Shown here: piece after piece, positions 10,567-20,503 of the stretch | How positions within the stretch are numbered: position 1 is the first letter of the stretch | How the letters are laid out: each line of letters opens with the position of its first letter | From: Meconema thalassinum | Taxonomy: Eukaryota > Arthropoda > Insecta > Orthoptera > Tettigoniidae | Reading direction: 5' to 3' | Assembly (NCBI GenBank): GCA_946902985.2 | Contig: OX336392.1 | Location: 466,452,693-466,516,692 of the forward strand | DNA length: 64,000 nt | Program-made: the position numbers and the translations under genes | The notes under the pieces: model-generated | Database searches by the model: none | Told to the model about the DNA's origin: nothing | What the model saw: only the letters and a program-made list of their open reading frames with translations

Positions 10567-11303
10567 TCCCCCAGGGGCTCACATCTTGTGGGCGTGGGTT
10601 GGCGACCACGGGGCCCCAGCTGAGTCCGGCATTGCTTCCACTTACTTGTGCCGGGCTCCTCTCCGTCTTCCTTCCTGTCGACCTCACTTGGTCAACTCTT
10701 GTTCTCTTCTGACCCCGACGGTATTAGGGTATCCGAGGCCTAGGGAGTCTCTTCCTTTCCCGCCTTAATTGGCCCTTGTCTCATCTTTTCTGATACCCTC
10801 CTTCTGCGAGGGGTCAGCCTTCTTTTTCTCTTCCTTTTAGCTCCTGCCTTGTGCTCTAGGCCCTTAAGGAGGCAGAGTGTATGTAGCCCCACCACTTCTG
10901 GTGCACACTAGATAATGCTACACCCTCAGGGGCTGACGGCTGGTGAGTTCGGGAGTTGGCGACCCCGAGGGATTCCTGAGCTGGGTCCGTTTTCCCCTTT
11001 TGTCCCTTACCTTTGGGGCGGACCCTCTCCTCTTTCACTTTCCTATATGCCTTTCATGGCTCTCCTTCCTTCCAAGTCCCTCAATCCGCCTTCTCCGAGG
11101 GTTGAGGGCATTTCTTTTCCTTCTGTCCTTTTATTTGCCTTATTCTCCGTTAGTTTTCCTTTTCTTCTTCTAGTAAGTAGGTTATTAGTTAGTTTTAGTT
11201 TTAAGTTCGCGTTTCATTTTCATCTTCACGATCACCCAAACCATCAGGGGCCGATAACCTAGATGTTAGGCCCCTTAAAACAACAATTATCATCATCATC
11301 ATC
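10567..11303 (+). mobile_element. 735-bp-class retroposon, copy 1
   Basis: Full-length copy starting cccccaggggctcac and ending in the GGGGCC...GGCCCC hairpin and (atc)n tail. It contains both head modules (caggggctcacatct and caggggctcacggct). Instead of a short TSD it is bounded by the two 680-bp direct repeats. Short open frames inside it recur in every copy and are not genes. Confidence 0.9.
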
Positions 11304-11982
11304 TAGTTACCTTGAAGCCTAATGTTGTCTTCGTTCATTTAAAAAATAAAATCTGTAAGCTACGCAAGTTCCAACTTGCGTTGCTTCAAATTCTCACTTA
11401 AAACAGGCTGCGTGTTGAGAAACTCGGTAACAGTGTCAAATAATTCGAAGAAACGGCGCAAACAGTTTCCTTTGGAAAGCCACCTCACGGTGTATGTGTA
11501 AGCAAGCGTTCGAATTCCTCATTAGGGGCCAATAACCTTGCTGTTAGGTCCCTTAAAACAATTATCATCGAATTCCTTATCATTTTCGTGGCAAAGTTGT
11601 CGGAACAGATGGTCATTGAGGGAATTAGGTTTAATTTTGTTGACACCAGTAATAACCAGTTGTAGGGTTACATGCAGGACACCACTCAATTTTTTGGCAG
11701 CTACGTGTTGACGATGAATGACACAGTGAGTAGTGATGACCTCTGGCACTTCTTTCTTCAGGTGGGCTAGAAACCCAGCATGACGACCTAACATGGAAGG
11801 AGCACAAGCGCTCACGTTTGTTAGGGGAATCTCTTTTCCCTCAAAATAATCTTGCACCACTTTAAAAATCGACGATTCCTATGTATCAGTGATCAAAGTT
11901 CTAGCACACATTTCCTCGGTAATTTCCTATTGTTCATTGATAAACCTCACATAAGCTAACAAAATTGTTTTTTTTTTTTAAT
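11302..11982. repeat. 680-bp direct repeat R2 (hAT-1 transposase segment)
   Basis: Second copy of the block at 9887-10566. It continues rightward into unduplicated hAT-1 transposase sequence (SNNTVSR region), so R2 is connected to the N-terminal half of the gene and R1 to the C-terminal half. Confidence 0.9.
11519..11567 (+). mobile_element. 49-bp minimal retroposon insertion, duplicate copy
   Basis: Same tail-only insertion and same tcgaattcc duplications (11510-11518, 11568-11576) as at 10102-10150. Its presence in both repeats shows that it predates the 680-bp duplication. Confidence 0.85.
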
Positions 11983-12129
11983 CAATCACAGTTGATTCAT
12001 CAATCTACAATGCGATTTGACTTTTTTTTAAAATTGGTGAGTTTTGATTCAACGTCTGTGGCCATTTAGTCAATTTGCCTGGAAACAGTATTGTTGCTCA
12101 AAGGAACCAATTGACTTAATCTTTTTACT

Positions 12130-13311
12130 TCTCCCCCAGGGGCTCACATCTTGTGGGACGTGGGTTGGCGACCACGGGACCCCCAGCTGAGTCCGGCATT
12201 GCTTCCACTTACTAGTGCCGGGCTCCTATCCGTCTTCTTTCCTGTTGACCTCCCTTGGTCAACCCTTGTTCTTTTCCGACCCCGACTGTATTAGGGTATC
12301 CGAGGCATAGGGAGTCTTTCACTTTCCCGCCTTAATTGGCCCTTGTCTCATCTTTCCTGATCCCTCCTTCTTTGAGGGGTCAGACCTCTTGTTTTCTTTT
12401 CATTATAGTTCCTTTTCTCTTTAAGATTCCTGCATTGTTTTTGTTAATGGAGTTCCCGTTTATCTAAATTCCCTTTAGCGTTTTTTTGGCATCTACACGA
12501 CATTTTGTGGGTATTTTTAAACTACGTTGCATTTTGTAAGTTTTTTCGATCTAAATTGCATTTCGCGATTGTTTTCAACCTCAATTACATTTTGTAAAGA
12601 TTGACAATCTAAATTGCTGTTTAGTAAGTCTTTCAATGTAGGTGCGGGGCATTTTAGTGAGTTTTTTGAATTTCAATTGCATTTTGTAAGTATTTTCAAC
12701 CAAAACTGCATTTTGCATGAATTTTAAATCTAAATTGCATTTTGTGTGGTGGGCATTTTGCAAGTATTTTGAATCTAAATTACTTTTTGTCAAGTATTTT
12801 TAATCTAAATTGCATTTTGTAAGTATTGTCAATCCAAATGAGTAGTTTGAATCTATCGTGCATTTTGTAAGCATTTTCTATTTCAATTGCATTTTGTGAG
12901 TATTTTGAATTTCAATTGCACTTTGTTAATATTTTGGATTGGAAATTGGATCTTTCAATCTGAATTGCATTGTGTATTTTCAATTTTAATTACATTTTGT
13001 ATGCATTTTCGAATGCAATTGCATTTTGTAAGTATTTCGACTCTGCATTGCATTTTGTACGTATTTTAAACCTAGCCTACATTTTGTGCGTATTTTTCAA
13101 TCTATTCCCTTTGTGAATCTTTTCGTTCTAAATTCCCTTTTGTAAGAACATTTTGTGAGTTGTTTCAATCTGAGTTCCTTTTTGTAAGTATTTTCCGTCT
13201 CTCTTAATTTCCGTTCTGGTTTCCATTTCATTGTCATTTTCGCTATCACCCAGATCATTAGGGGCTGATAACCTAGATGTTAGGCCCCTTTAAAACAACA
13301 TCATCATCATA
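12130..13311 (+). mobile_element. Mosaic retroposon: family head and tail with an AT-rich repeat interior
   Basis: The head (about 12133-12430) matches the first half of the 735-bp retroposon, and the end (13259-13311) is its hairpin and atc tail. The middle, about 12470-13190, is replaced by roughly twenty degenerate 30-36-bp units of the form attgcattttgtaagtattt. An imperfect target duplication tctt(t/a)ttact (12120-12129, 13312-13321) indicates that the whole mosaic moved as one unit into the hAT-1 transposase. Confidence 0.8.
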
Positions 13312-14120
13312 TCTTATTACTAGTGCCCTCACCTAGCATGATTTCAACAATGCTTTTGGTAGCCGGTAAAACAAGACTTTCCCCAATTGTGTGAGGCTTA
13401 CCACATTTAGCGATCAATAAAGACACCTCGTAAGAAGCTAGAAGAACTTTTGTCAAGATCGGTTGCTCGTTTTCACTCACATTACGCCGTTTATCAGCTA
13501 TCAAGCCTTCATTACTAGTAAATGTTTTATCGCCCAAAAGACAATGTGCAAACTGCGAATTTCGTGGTGATGCAATAAAACCGAATTATAATACTCAGCT
13601 GAGTATTTAAGACACTTCCTTTTTGAATCCATTGTACATGAACTTCTTCAATTCGAAATAAATGCACAAAAACAAAAAAGATGTGCAGACAAACTGATGG
13701 TGAGGCACACAAAGGTTATTTAAGACTGAGGATGAATGTGGGCCAGTGGCAAGTGTGTTGTGATGGCAGGAGGGGGAGGGGCATACTTCCCGTCCAAACC
13801 GGAATCAGTCCTCGCGAACGGGAGGCGCTCCTGTCACTTTTTTTCTGCATACTACCCGGCAACTTCTACTGTACAGTGCCATTTTAATTTTTCCCCCTTT
13901 GAATACTCATTGCCCCCACTCCCCCACTTAATTATTGCCCCCGAGATAACCCAAACCGCCACCAGGTTGGGAACCACTGGCCTAGACCAGTAATTGTTAG
14001 GTAGCGCAACCCGGCGGTGGCCGATATAAACACCGCTGGTTGTCACGCACTGTGGGGCTGGTCACGCCTCAATAATACTTATCCAGGGCAATGGTTTTGC
14101 CAATTATTTCTTTTTTCACA

Positions 14121-14263
14121 TCCCCATTTGTGTGTGGGATTTTGAATACACCCACGGTATCGCCTGCCTGTCGTAAGAGGGGATTAAAAGGAACGAACTT
14201 GGCTATACTTTCAGGGTTCTGAGTTTGTGAATTTGACCCCCCCCCCCCCCCCCCCGTGGGTGG
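14121..14263 (+). mobile_element. I-type LINE copy A, 5' UTR monomer 1
   Basis: Diverged match to the 5' end of LINE C1 (47929 onward): gaatacacccacggtat, then cctgtcgtaagagg and cttggctatactttc. It ends in a 19-nt C run (14237-14255) followed by gtgggtgg, where a 1.8-kb insertion interrupts it. The element resumes at 16098. Confidence 0.75.
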
Positions 14264-16097
14264 TGAAATGGTCTTACCTTTCTTGTTGTTGTAGCAGCAG
14301 TGGAAACGTGCGCCTTAGACCTGTGCTGGGCCCATGTGACAGGACTAGGGGATGATGAAATATGACCAGAATAATGATAGATCAAGAGGGAGAGAAATGT
14401 ACCAGAAGCGTGGACTGAATGTAAAATCACATGGCAGTGAATGCAAGTTAAATACGGTGCCGTGCTTATAATGAACCATGGGCCTAGCTTAGAACCAAAG
14501 GAAATAGCATAGAATAACGATCCAAACATCAGACGAAAGAAAGTACTCAGACACCGCGCAGATATAATAGAAAGGTAAGAAAATAGCAGGTATTGACGAG
14601 GAAGCGATACATACTAGAAGTTAGGTTAACGTAATGAAAAACACATGAAGTTACGGTAAGATAAAGGATGAATGATCGTGACGTTTATGTCATGGACATA
14701 AGAGGAAGAGAGGGATTCGTTAAGGGAAAAGTATGCACGTACAGTGCAAGGTTAAATTGGGAAAATAAAAGATTAAGGGGCTAGACCAGGGAGTAGGGAA
14801 AAATGGGCATACCGACAAAGAAGTGAACGGTATCCCGTATAGCTCAGAAGATACAGAGAAAGTGTTTTTTTAGGAGGGTCAAAGGTTAAAAGAGTACGTA
14901 CATGTAGGACTGCCGTAACTGAACTAAACATGAGGCAACAAAACAACAGACTATTAAAATAAATACCAGAAGGGTAACATACAGCAATAAATAAGTAAAA
15001 TCCACCAAGATAAGTTACGGTAAGGAAATAGGCATCAAGCTGAGTGCAGTGGAGGAAAATACGTACGATAAAGGGGAATTAGGTGGACACAAAGACTTCC
15101 GGGAGTAAAGACGCAATCATAAATACTTACGATAAAGGGGAATTAGGTAGACACAGACTTGCATGAGAAAAGACGCAATCATATGTAATAAAGGAACAAA
15201 GGTAAAGGACAGTATATGTGGTGTATGGCATAGGCCTTACTTGGGGCAAGGAAACCACGAAGATGGAAGTTGTGACCACCAGATCTTGATATCACAAGTG
15301 GACCATGGTACAATAGGGAGGTCGCAACCGAACCCTATGTCCACAAGCCCACTGACAGACAGTGATCGGTGGAATCACGGGTCATAATTACGTCCCTGAG
15401 TGAACAAGCTTGGGAACAAGCCCGTCGCACGAACGCGGGACCAATCGAACCCGGAAAGATGAAAACCGCACAGTAAACCAATAACCGTAACACACACAAA
15501 ATACAAGCTGGACAAAAGGGAAAGGTAAAGGTAACTAAAAAGCACTCAAAGAAAACATACATACACCCGGTGGACATACTAGACTAGGTGGAACACCATA
15601 GTATTCCACAAAAGATTCGCGCACACATGCAAAAGGAAGTAAGTCGAGACCTTAATTTGATTCAATCAGAGTGAAGCAAAAATCACAGAATTACGATAAA
15701 AGAAACGAAAATTAGGTAAGTTACGTCAGTACGCGCACTTCTCAAAGGTGAAGAATAAAAATATATAAAAAAGAAAAAGGGAGCAAGGCATCCTGAAAAC
15801 GGGAACGGCAGCTCAAGAAAAAACACGTCAATTCTATATAGAAAAGAAAACAGAAGACTGCCCAGAGGCGAACAAGGAGTTGTCCCTGGTAACGAGAAGC
15901 ATGGATACAGAAAAGAGGGGGGCCTCTAATCACGATTTGGTATAGTAACGAGTTGATCAGCAATTATAGAAATGTCCACTGATCTGCTCAGTTATTCTGG
16001 CCAGTAATAACCGAGAAGAAGAGAGAACAAACCCCATAATTGGCACAAGAGAAGGAAAAGTAAAGGGGCGTAAATTAAAATGGGTGAAAATGGTTCA
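14264..16097. mobile_element. Possible solo LTR (TG...CA, 4-bp TSD)
   Basis: A 1834-bp insert in the 5' UTR of LINE A starts tgaaatgg, ends tggttca (terminal TGAA/TTCA), and is flanked by gtgg on both sides (14260-14263, 16098-16101). It has no coding capacity. A tandem duplication of about 64 bp (each copy begins tacgataaaggggaatta) lies at about 15064-15184. The boundaries and lack of ORFs fit a solo LTR, but the flanking DNA is G-rich, so the 4-bp TSD alone is weak. Confidence 0.45.
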
Positions 16098-16738
16098 GTG
16101 GGAGGCAGCGAATATACCCAAGGTAATCCCTGCCAGTTGTAAAAAGGTGACTAAAAGGGTTTCTCGGATAGGTCCCCTTTCCAGGGTTTGACCGCCAGCT
16201 CTAAAAGATGGGTACATCTGTGCAATATAACTCTTATTAAGTTATATCCCACATCTTTCCGTACATGTTTTCAGTGTCTGGCACTCAATATTTCTTTATG
16301 TGCGTGCCGTTAGGGGAAGGGTCGCCTATGTGTGCGACTACGTTCAAAAGCTTGTTCGGTCTTGGCAATGCCGACAGGTTTTAGTTATTGTTGTTTTAAT
16401 AGGCGGAAGTACGAGGTCATCAGTCCCAAAGGCACAAGGTGGTCGCGCTATGTACCTGTGCAGTAGTACCCACCTGACTATGCAGGTACTCACACAGCCG
16501 AATGTCAGGGCTGAATATCTCCAGTATTATGCCACGGCGTACACACCAATGAGGCATCGTAAGACATTGGACCCCCGGGCAATGCCTTCCAAGCTAGGTT
16601 GGCCTTGCCTTGGCTGGTTAGCGCCTACTGTGTCAGCCCGTGATCGGGACTCTGTGAAATTCGGGAAGGAAGACCTGGATATGGGTAATAGAAAAAACCC
16701 AAAACACAGTGGTCCAACACCCAAGTCTTTAATTTTTG
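16098..16738 (+). pseudogene. I-type LINE copy A: 5' UTR monomer 2 and ORF1 N-terminus
   Basis: Matches LINE C1 from about 48050: ccctgccagttgtaaaaagg, ctctaaaaga, then ORF1 residues DPRAMPSKLGWPCLGW and PTVSARDRDSVKFG (frame 16300-16746). It is interrupted at 16739-16749 by a Jockey fragment and resumes at 23744. It is clearly more diverged than copies B, C1 and C2. Confidence 0.8.
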
Positions 16739-17339
16739 ATTACTAAGGTTTATTTATTTATCATATGGCCAGGAACTAGGTGAATTATTAACTTTATTAA
16801 TAATATATAATAAATGTATGTATATATATAAATAAGTAAATGATATGTACAATATATACTCACAAGAACATTGGTTGCGTTTGCATTAATAACGAGATAT
16901 CAAGTTGTTGTAGCCAGTCCAGAAAGGGAGGTCAGGGTGTCGAGCGATACGGGAAATACGGGAATTTAGTGACCCGGGAAAAATACGGGAATTATACGGG
17001 AAATTCGCACTTGATACGGGAAATCTTCAAAAGTCTCATAATGCCTGACTTCTTAGCCCCCGAACGCTCGGTAGAGTCCTCCCGCTCAGTCTTCTATTTC
17101 GCCAGCAGACTGCGCTGCCACCCGCAATTTGCGTCACCGATAGAGCACTAAGCGGGATGAGAACCCAGCCAACGTCGAATGCATGCTTTGCCTGGCCGAC
17201 CGCCGGCCGTACCCTCTCCGCGCGCCGCGCTGGTTGCTGACAATGACATGCAGGAGTTAGTCCGCATTGTTATTCAGAGGAGACCTGGGTTTCCCGACAA
17301 GAGCAGCCCTTAAAGAAGTTAACAGCTTAAGATCTCAGA

Positions 17340-18072
17340 CCCCCAGGGGCTCACATCTTGTGGGCGTGGGTTGGCGACCACGGGGCCCCAGCTGAGTCCG
17401 GCATTGCTTCCACTTACTTGTGCCGGGCTCCTCTATGTCTTCTTTCCTGTCGACCTCACTTGGGCAACTCTTGTTCTCTTCCGACCCCGACGGTATTAGG
17501 GCATCCGAGGCCTAGGGAGTCTCTTCCTTTCCTGCCTTAATTGGCCCTTGTCTCATCTTTTCTGATTCCCTCCTTCTGCGAGGGGTCAGTCTTCTTTTTC
17601 TTTTCCTTTTACCTCCTGCCTTGTGCTCAAGGCCCTCAAGGAGGCAGGGTGCATGTAGCCCCACCACTTTTGGTGCACCCTAGATAATGCTACACCCTCA
17701 GGGGCTCACGGCTGGTGAGTTCGGGAGTTGGCGACCCCGAGGGATTCCTGAGCTGGGTCCGTTTTCCCCTTTTGTCCCTTACCTTCGGGGCGGACCCTCT
17801 CCTCTTTCACTTTCCTATCTGCCTTTCATGGCTCTCCTTCCTTCCAAGTCCCTCAATCCGCATTCTTCGAGGATTGAGGGCATTTCTTTTCCTTCTGTCC
17901 TTTTATTTGCCTTATTCTCCTTTAGTTTTCCATTTCTTCTTCTAGTATGTAGGTTAGTAGTTAGTTTTAGTTTTTAGTTCGCTTTTCATTTTCATCTTCA
18001 CGATCACCCAAACCATCAGGGGCCGATGGCCTAGATGTTAGGCCCCTTAAAACAACAATTATCATCATCACA
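17340..18072 (+). mobile_element. 735-bp-class retroposon, copy 2 (13-bp TSD)
   Basis: Full-length copy flanked by the perfect duplication ttaagatctcaga (17327-17339 and 18073-18085). Its 3' hairpin reads TGGC/GTTA instead of TAAC/GTTA in the inner stem. As RNA this keeps pairing through two G-U wobbles. Confidence 0.93.
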
Positions 18073-18099
18073 TTAAGATCTCAGAAAATTCCAAACGCG

Positions 18100-18790
18100 T
18101 ATGTGCTGCAATTTCGCACCAACTGCCGAAAATTGTACATTGGTATCCTATGGCTGAAAAATCAGAGAGGTCAGCTCTTGCTCACAAGAGACCCGTACTA
18201 TTTCCTGCCTGGACCGTATAGGGGTCGCTGAGACTCTTAAGTTGGAAGAAGTTAGGATCGCCATTGCCCAGGAAATTCTTTGTAATCAGAAGAAGTTGCT
18301 TTCTGGCGCAATGGCTGACCGCTTCAAGAGCAGCTTCTCCGCATTTCTGAGACTGTCCTCCGTCACTGCGCGTTTGAAGCAGTTCGACGGAAAAGAGCCA
18401 CGGCTCGACGTGCTGTGGTTTGAAATAGTGGCTTCAGCAGTTCCTGCCAAAAAAAAAACGATCTCTCAAGCTTCGTTAAAATGATACTGATTTTGTATCA
18501 CAACAATGCAGCTCTAGACAGAGGTTTCTCCCTGAACAAGGAGTGCATGATCGTCGATCACAAAGAAGCAAGTCTGATTGGCATGCATAGCCTACTGATC
18601 AGGACGCTGTGATGGCAGCTGGTGGAGTAGAAAAGATACCGTGAGCAAGGGTCCATACTGCCCGAAACTCCTACGCCGTGTTCAAGGAAGCAAAACAGGT
18701 GCAAATCGACGGCTAAGGTGGCAGTCGAAAGAAAAGCCACGAAAGATCTCCAGGAATTGGAGAAAAAAATAGTAGAACTTAATTTTGTGC
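18100..18790 (+). pseudogene. hAT-like transposase C-terminal remnant (hAT-2)
   Basis: Plus-strand blocks EEVRIAIAQEILCNQKKLL (18242-18484), then from 18481 LILYHNNAALDRGFSLNKE followed by EASLIGMHSLLIRTL, then YAVFKEAKQ and ERKATKDLQELEKK. The LYHNNAALDRGFSLNKE block resembles the hAT C-terminal dimerisation motif (A.ERGFS-like). Frame changes and stops separate the blocks. It is probably the tail of hAT-2's own transposase; the N-terminal half is not recognisable. Confidence 0.6.
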
Positions 18791-20232
18791 TGTGTATAAC
18801 TGAAGTTCCTAGTAACAATCTTGTATTTGTCAAAGTGACTTATTTAATTTCGTTTTGCATTATTTTATTTTCTATTATCTACTTTGATAAAATAAATCTG
18901 AATTAAAAAGTATTCGCGGCGTGTCGCGTGTGGAATGTTATTGTTTTTAGCCTTTCCATGATCTTCTTTCGCAGGGGAGATGCACATAGCCTACCAAATT
19001 GTTTTCAAGTCCGTGCAAACACTCAATCCAAATGCGTCACACATGCATAAATTTCAAAAACTACAAACAATATCTCACAGCTCTCGACTTTTTACTATCA
19101 AACACCTGTCACCAACATGTGGCTACAAAATACACAAAACACGTGACAGAATTCTTCTCGTATGGGCAGGCATTGTTTCAGTCGCTTATTAACCACTGCC
19201 TGTTTCCTTACTTTTACTTCGCCGAAGTTCGACCCGAGGACTGGATACATCCCGTACAGCATGTGCAGAAAGAAATACTGAAGGCGATCTGGATATCGCG
19301 GTGGATGAAATGATTATTAACATTGGCAATTCATCAAGCTCTGACGAAGACAATGATGGTGGTGATGATGATAGGGACAGTGAAGGGATGGAGGGTGTCA
19401 ATGAAATCCTTGCCAAGTGACTGAGGATAAGTTATTTATTGGCGTCAGTTCGCTTGCGTCAATCGATAATAGACCACAGGCTATTGTTTCCCATCATAGT
19501 GTTCAAAATACCGTCTGCCATTCAATAGCCTACAACTCGACAATATAAAACCACGGCAATAATATCGCCACTGAGCGGCTTGTTTGAGTGCTCAGTGCTA
19601 AATATGTATTTACCTTAACTTTACTTTTGTATTATCACAAAAGCTAATATTAACCGTAGAGAGTCGCGATTCAGAGAGTGTGCATCTGTCAACTACTGTA
19701 GTAAGCTGTGAACGACCTCCGCTCAGACTCTTGTTTCATGTTAAAGGATAATCATTGCATGGTGAGTGTTTTTATATTCATTAGCTGTAGAGTGTTTGCC
19801 CTATTTGTCGTATTTATTGAATTGGTACCGATACCGATGATAAAGGTATCATAGCTTCGGTGTGTAATTTATTTATTCATCTAAAAGTATCGTATTTCTC
19901 TGTATGAATGTCCTCGGCGTTGACTCAGGATCGTCTTTTAAAATATATTAAATATACCGGCATATCCTTCGAGTTGTTTCCTTCGAAATACAAGGTGTAG
20001 GTGAGAAGCATGCTCAGAATTCTTGCCGTGTGGCGGTTGGACGTAGGGTCCTGTTATGTGGCGACCGTGGGTTGCGGAGAGGAAAAGCGGGGCATAGTGA
20101 CAGGAAGGCTGTCAGTACTGAATTCATGGGGTTAGCAATACTGTATTTGTCCCATAATTTACGCGTGTAATAGCGGACACACTTTTACTATAAAAGTCGT
20201 GATCTAAAAAGGGATAGTGGGTGGGTTACATC
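18791..20232. other. Non-coding interior of hAT-2, with a short acidic reading frame
   Basis: No intact gene. A plus-strand frame near 19285-19419 reads GDLDIAVDEMIINIGN, then a Ser/Asp/Glu-rich run, and stops after NEILAK. It could be the 3' end of a decayed ORF. The rest is AT-rich sequence in which I see nothing. Confidence 0.35.
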
Positions 20233-20249
20233 TTATTACTACATGACCC

Positions 20250-20486
20250 GTCCGGCTCTGTGGCTAAATGGTTAGCGCGCTAGACTTTGGCCCAAAGTGC
20301 CTCGGGTTCGATTCCCGGCCGAGCCATCAGGGATTTTAATCTCCTGGGGTTAATGACCGTGTCTCGGGGACTGGGTGTATGTGCCGTCTTCATCATCATT
20401 TCATCCTCATTACGAGGCGCAGGTCGCCGACGGGCGTCAACTAGAAAGATCTGCACTAGGTCTCTCCGGAGGCCACACGATCATTA
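20250..20486 (+). mobile_element. tRNA-derived SINE (237 bp) with 17-bp TSD
   Basis: 20254-20326 is a tRNA-like head. Box A-like tggctaaatgg is at 20261-20271, box B ggttcgattcc at 20305-20315, and the acceptor arms ggctctg/ccgagcc nearly pair. The body ends in an attatt tail. Flanking duplications ttattactacat(g/a)accc lie at 20233-20249 and 20487-20503 (16 of 17 match). It is therefore a SINE, not a tRNA gene. Its internal boxes would act as a Pol III promoter. Confidence 0.92.
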
Positions 20487-20503
20487 TTATTACTACATAA
20501 CCC

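Larger units (their letters stand above)
5264..13632 (-). pseudogene. hAT-1 transposase (ZBED5/SCAND3-like), interrupted
   Basis: Transposase blocks in N-to-C order: a BED-like start MDSKRKCLKYSAEYYN at 13632, with a frame change before the GFIA/C-terminal half of that domain. Next come LLIAKCGKPHTIGESLVLPA (13322-13537) and, after the mosaic insertion, PLSNNTVSRQID-like sequence near 12080. Then SACAPSMLGRHAGFL and THCVIHRQHVAAKKL (11522-11860, duplicated at 10105-10443), HTAVRWLSKGNCLRRF near 10050, and an FRLQGN block near 9900. Finally the hATC dimerisation region lies at 5264-5574 (ELAWVKLVDTYPQLW, NIVEKGFSS, RNKLNICLKGDLHLN) and ends at a stop at 5264-5266. The motifs match ZBED5/SCAND3-type hAT proteins. 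Insertions, stops and frameshifts make it non-functional. Confidence 0.85.
4837..13979 (-). mobile_element. hAT-1: hAT-superfamily DNA transposon, expanded by nested insertions
   Basis: The left TIR cagtggttcccaacct (4837-4852) is the exact reverse complement of the right TIR at 13964-13979. The target duplication gcctagac is perfect on both sides (4829-4836 and 13980-13987), the 8-bp length expected of hAT elements. The TIR sequence is of the common hAT/Charlie type. Transposase pieces inside read on the minus strand from 13632 to 5264. The 9.1-kb span is explained by nested insertions: a DDE-type transposon (5579-9239), a tRNA-derived SINE (9438-9824), a 735-bp retroposon with flanking duplication (9887-11982) and a mosaic retroposon (12130-13311). 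The original element was probably about 3 kb. Confidence 0.92.

Noticed and set aside
20254..20326. Functional tRNA gene
   Set aside because: The tRNA-like head has good A and B boxes, but it is fused to a 160-bp body with an attatt tail and a 17-bp target duplication, so it is a SINE.
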